Translations under genes and position numbers: made by a program
NCBI GenBank assembly: GCA_937884015.1
Contig: CALGBV010000096.1
Location: forward strand, 1 to 7,016
Direction: 5' to 3'
From: an uncultured Bacteroidales bacterium
GTDB lineage: Bacteria; Bacteroidota; Bacteroidia; Bacteroidales; F082
DNA length: 7,016 nt
Shown: positions 5,666 through 7,016 of the stretch, piece by piece
Layout: each line of letters opens with the position of its first letter
How positions within the stretch are numbered: the first letter of the stretch is position 1
Notes under the pieces: generated by a model
Told to the model about the DNA's origin: nothing
Seen by the model: only the letters and a program-made list of their open reading frames with translations
The model's database searches: none

Positions 5666-7016
5666 ATGTCTGAACCGGTTTTATCTGTCAAAAATCTGCG
5701 CATTTCATTCCGTCGCGACAAACAATGGAATGAGGCTGTTCATGGCATTGATTTCGATGTCGTTGCAGGTCGCACTTTGGGCATTGTCGGTGAATCGGGT
5801 TCAGGCAAATCGGTCAGTTCCTTGGCCGTGATGCGGTTGCTGAATGAACGCCAAAGCAAGGTGACGGCCGATTCTATTTTGCTGGAAAACAAGGAAATAT
5901 ACGGCCTTTCGGAAAAGGAAATGGCCGATGTGCGCGGCAAACGCATCTCTATGATTTTTCAGGAACCGATGACATCGCTGAATCCCGTTTACAAATGCGG
6001 TTTTCAGGTTTCGGAGATGATTCTCCAACACGAAAATGTCAGCAAAAAGGAAGCCAAGGAACGTGTCATTTCGCTGTTCAAGCAAGTCATGCTGCCGCGT
6101 CCCGAAGCCATTTACGACAGTTATCCGCACGAACTTTCGGGCGGTCAGAAGCAGCGTGTCATGATAGCCATGGCCATCGCCTGCAATCCGCAAATCCTGA
6201 TTGCGGACGAACCGACCACCGCACTTGATGTCACCGTTCAGTTAGAAATCCTGAAACTGTTGCGAAAACTGCAAACTGAAACCGGCATGGGCATGGTTTT
6301 CATCACCCACGATTTGGGCGTTGTGGCCGAAATTGCCGACGATGTCATCGTAATGCACAACGGCGAAATCTTGGAACGCGGCGATGTGAAACAGATTCTC
6401 AATCATCCGCAACATCCTTATACGCAGGGTCTTTTGGCTTGCCGTCCACCGATGGACATCAGGTTGAAAAGACTTCCGATTGTAAAGGAATTCCTTGACG
6501 GACAATGGGTAGGAGGGAAGGAGCAAATCCTCAACGAACTACAAATCACCGATGAGGAACGCAAACGGCATTTGCAGAAAATCTATTCCAAGGAACCGGT
6601 TTTGAAAGTGGAAGGTTTGCAGACTTGGTATCCTTTGCGCAAAGGCGTTTTTGGCCGGACTTACGATTACGTCAAGGCTGTCAATGATGTGAATCTGGAG
6701 GTCTACGAAGGCGAGACTTTGGGCTTGGTAGGCGAATCGGGCTGTGGAAAAACGACTTTGGGCCGGTCCATTTTGCGCTTGGCGGAACCTACGGGTGGCA
6801 AAGTCTTTTTCAATGGCATTGAAGTCACAGCTTTGAGGGGCGATGACTTGCGGAATTTCAGGAAACAGGCTCAGATTGTTTTCCAAGACCCCTATTCGTC
6901 GCTCAATCCGCGCATTACGGTTGGCGATGCCATTGCCGAACCTATGTTGGTTCATGGCATTGAGACCGACCGGAAGAAATGCAAGGCGATAGTGTGTGAC
7001 TTGTTGGAACAAGTCG
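5666..7016 (+). CDS. Two-domain ABC transporter ATPase, oligopeptide/dipeptide (Dpp/Opp, YejF-like) type, 3' end cut off
   Basis: Energises a peptide or nickel-type importer by ATP hydrolysis at the inner face of the cytoplasmic membrane; the permeases and binding protein are not in the window. The frame is open from the ATG at 5666 to the right edge (450 complete codons). The first ATPase domain is complete: Walker A GESGSGKS (42-49), Q-loop Gln99, signature LSGGQ (157-161), Walker B ILIADEP (177-183), switch His215, then the oligopeptide-transporter tail motif HPQHPYTQGLL (247-257). A linker of about 50 residues leads to a second domain with Walker A GESGCGKT (356-363) and Q-loop Gln407; its signature and Walker B lie beyond the edge. 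Having both ATPases in one chain resembles YejF or GsiA instead of separate DppD and DppF. A short N terminus before the first strand (VLSVKNLRISF) supports this start. The substrate cannot be told from the ATPase alone. Confidence 0.93.
   Translation, partial: MSEPVLSVKNLRISFRRDKQWNEAVHGIDFDVVAGRTLGIVGESGSGKSVSSLAVMRLLNERQSKVTADSILLENKEIYGLSEKEMADVRGKRISMIFQEPMTSLNPVYKCGFQVSEMILQHENVSKKEAKERVISLFKQVMLPRPEAIYDSYPHELSGGQKQRVMIAMAIACNPQILIADEPTTALDVTVQLEILKLLRKLQTETGMGMVFITHDLGVVAEIADDVIVMHNGEILERGDVKQILNHPQHPYTQGLLACRPPMDIRLKRLPIVKEFLDGQWVGGKEQILNELQITDEERKRHLQKIYSKEPVLKVEGLQTWYPLRKGVFGRTYDYVKAVNDVNLEVYEGETLGLVGESGCGKTTLGRSILRLAEPTGGKVFFNGIEVTALRGDDLRNFRKQAQIVFQDPYSSLNPRITVGDAIAEPMLVHGIETDRKKCKAIVCDLLEQV

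Noticed and set aside
5801..7012. Several minus-strand frames opposite the ABC transporter gene
   Set aside because: The plus strand carries all ATPase motifs in one uninterrupted frame, and the opposite frames have no family motif.

Overview
This window joins two stretches of DNA that do not look alike. Positions 1 to about 1790 are GC-rich: a hand count of 1321-1380 gives 44 G/C of 60. They carry the 3' end of an unrecognised gene followed directly by a secreted esterase of the CE7/AXE1 (acetyl xylan esterase) type. This part has a strong GGAGG ribosome binding site and would fit a polysaccharide-degrading bacterium of the Verrucomicrobia/Lentisphaerae/Kiritimatiellae kind; that assignment is inference. 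From about 1800 to the right edge the composition drops (27/60 at 1861-1920 and 25/60 at 1921-1980). The genes there are typical of the phylum Bacteroidetes (Bacteroidota), with TAnnTTTG-type -7 promoter elements and no clear Shine-Dalgarno sites.

Layout. Two genes read rightward at 3-458 and 459-2048. The second is an in-frame composite: a complete CE7 esterase followed by about 80 residues that look like the C-terminal end of a Bacteroidetes outer-membrane beta-barrel protein. A strong bidirectional terminator at 2080-2107 separates it from rsmI (2143-2850, minus), which encodes the 16S rRNA C1402 2'-O-methyltransferase. A 184-base gap with two repeat-like elements follows. Next, on the minus strand, is a 439-residue protein with a very acidic, Glu/Pro-rich middle and conserved-looking ends (3035-4354), divergent from tdk (thymidine kinase, 4423-5019). 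The tdk gene converges on a cvpA-like membrane protein gene (5016-5576, minus), and the two share one TTAA for both stop codons. Divergent from cvpA is a peptide-type ABC transporter ATPase with two ATPase domains in one chain (5666 to the right edge, cut off).

The Bacteroidetes genes are mostly housekeeping: ribosome modification, thymidine salvage, an inner-membrane protein and peptide import. They do not form one operon and are organised as divergent and convergent pairs. I see no RNA genes, CRISPR array, transposase or phage genes. I do not find a convincing new multi-gene system. The two points most worth a second look are the composition break inside the esterase reading frame, which may be an assembly chimera, and the uncharacterised Glu-rich protein.
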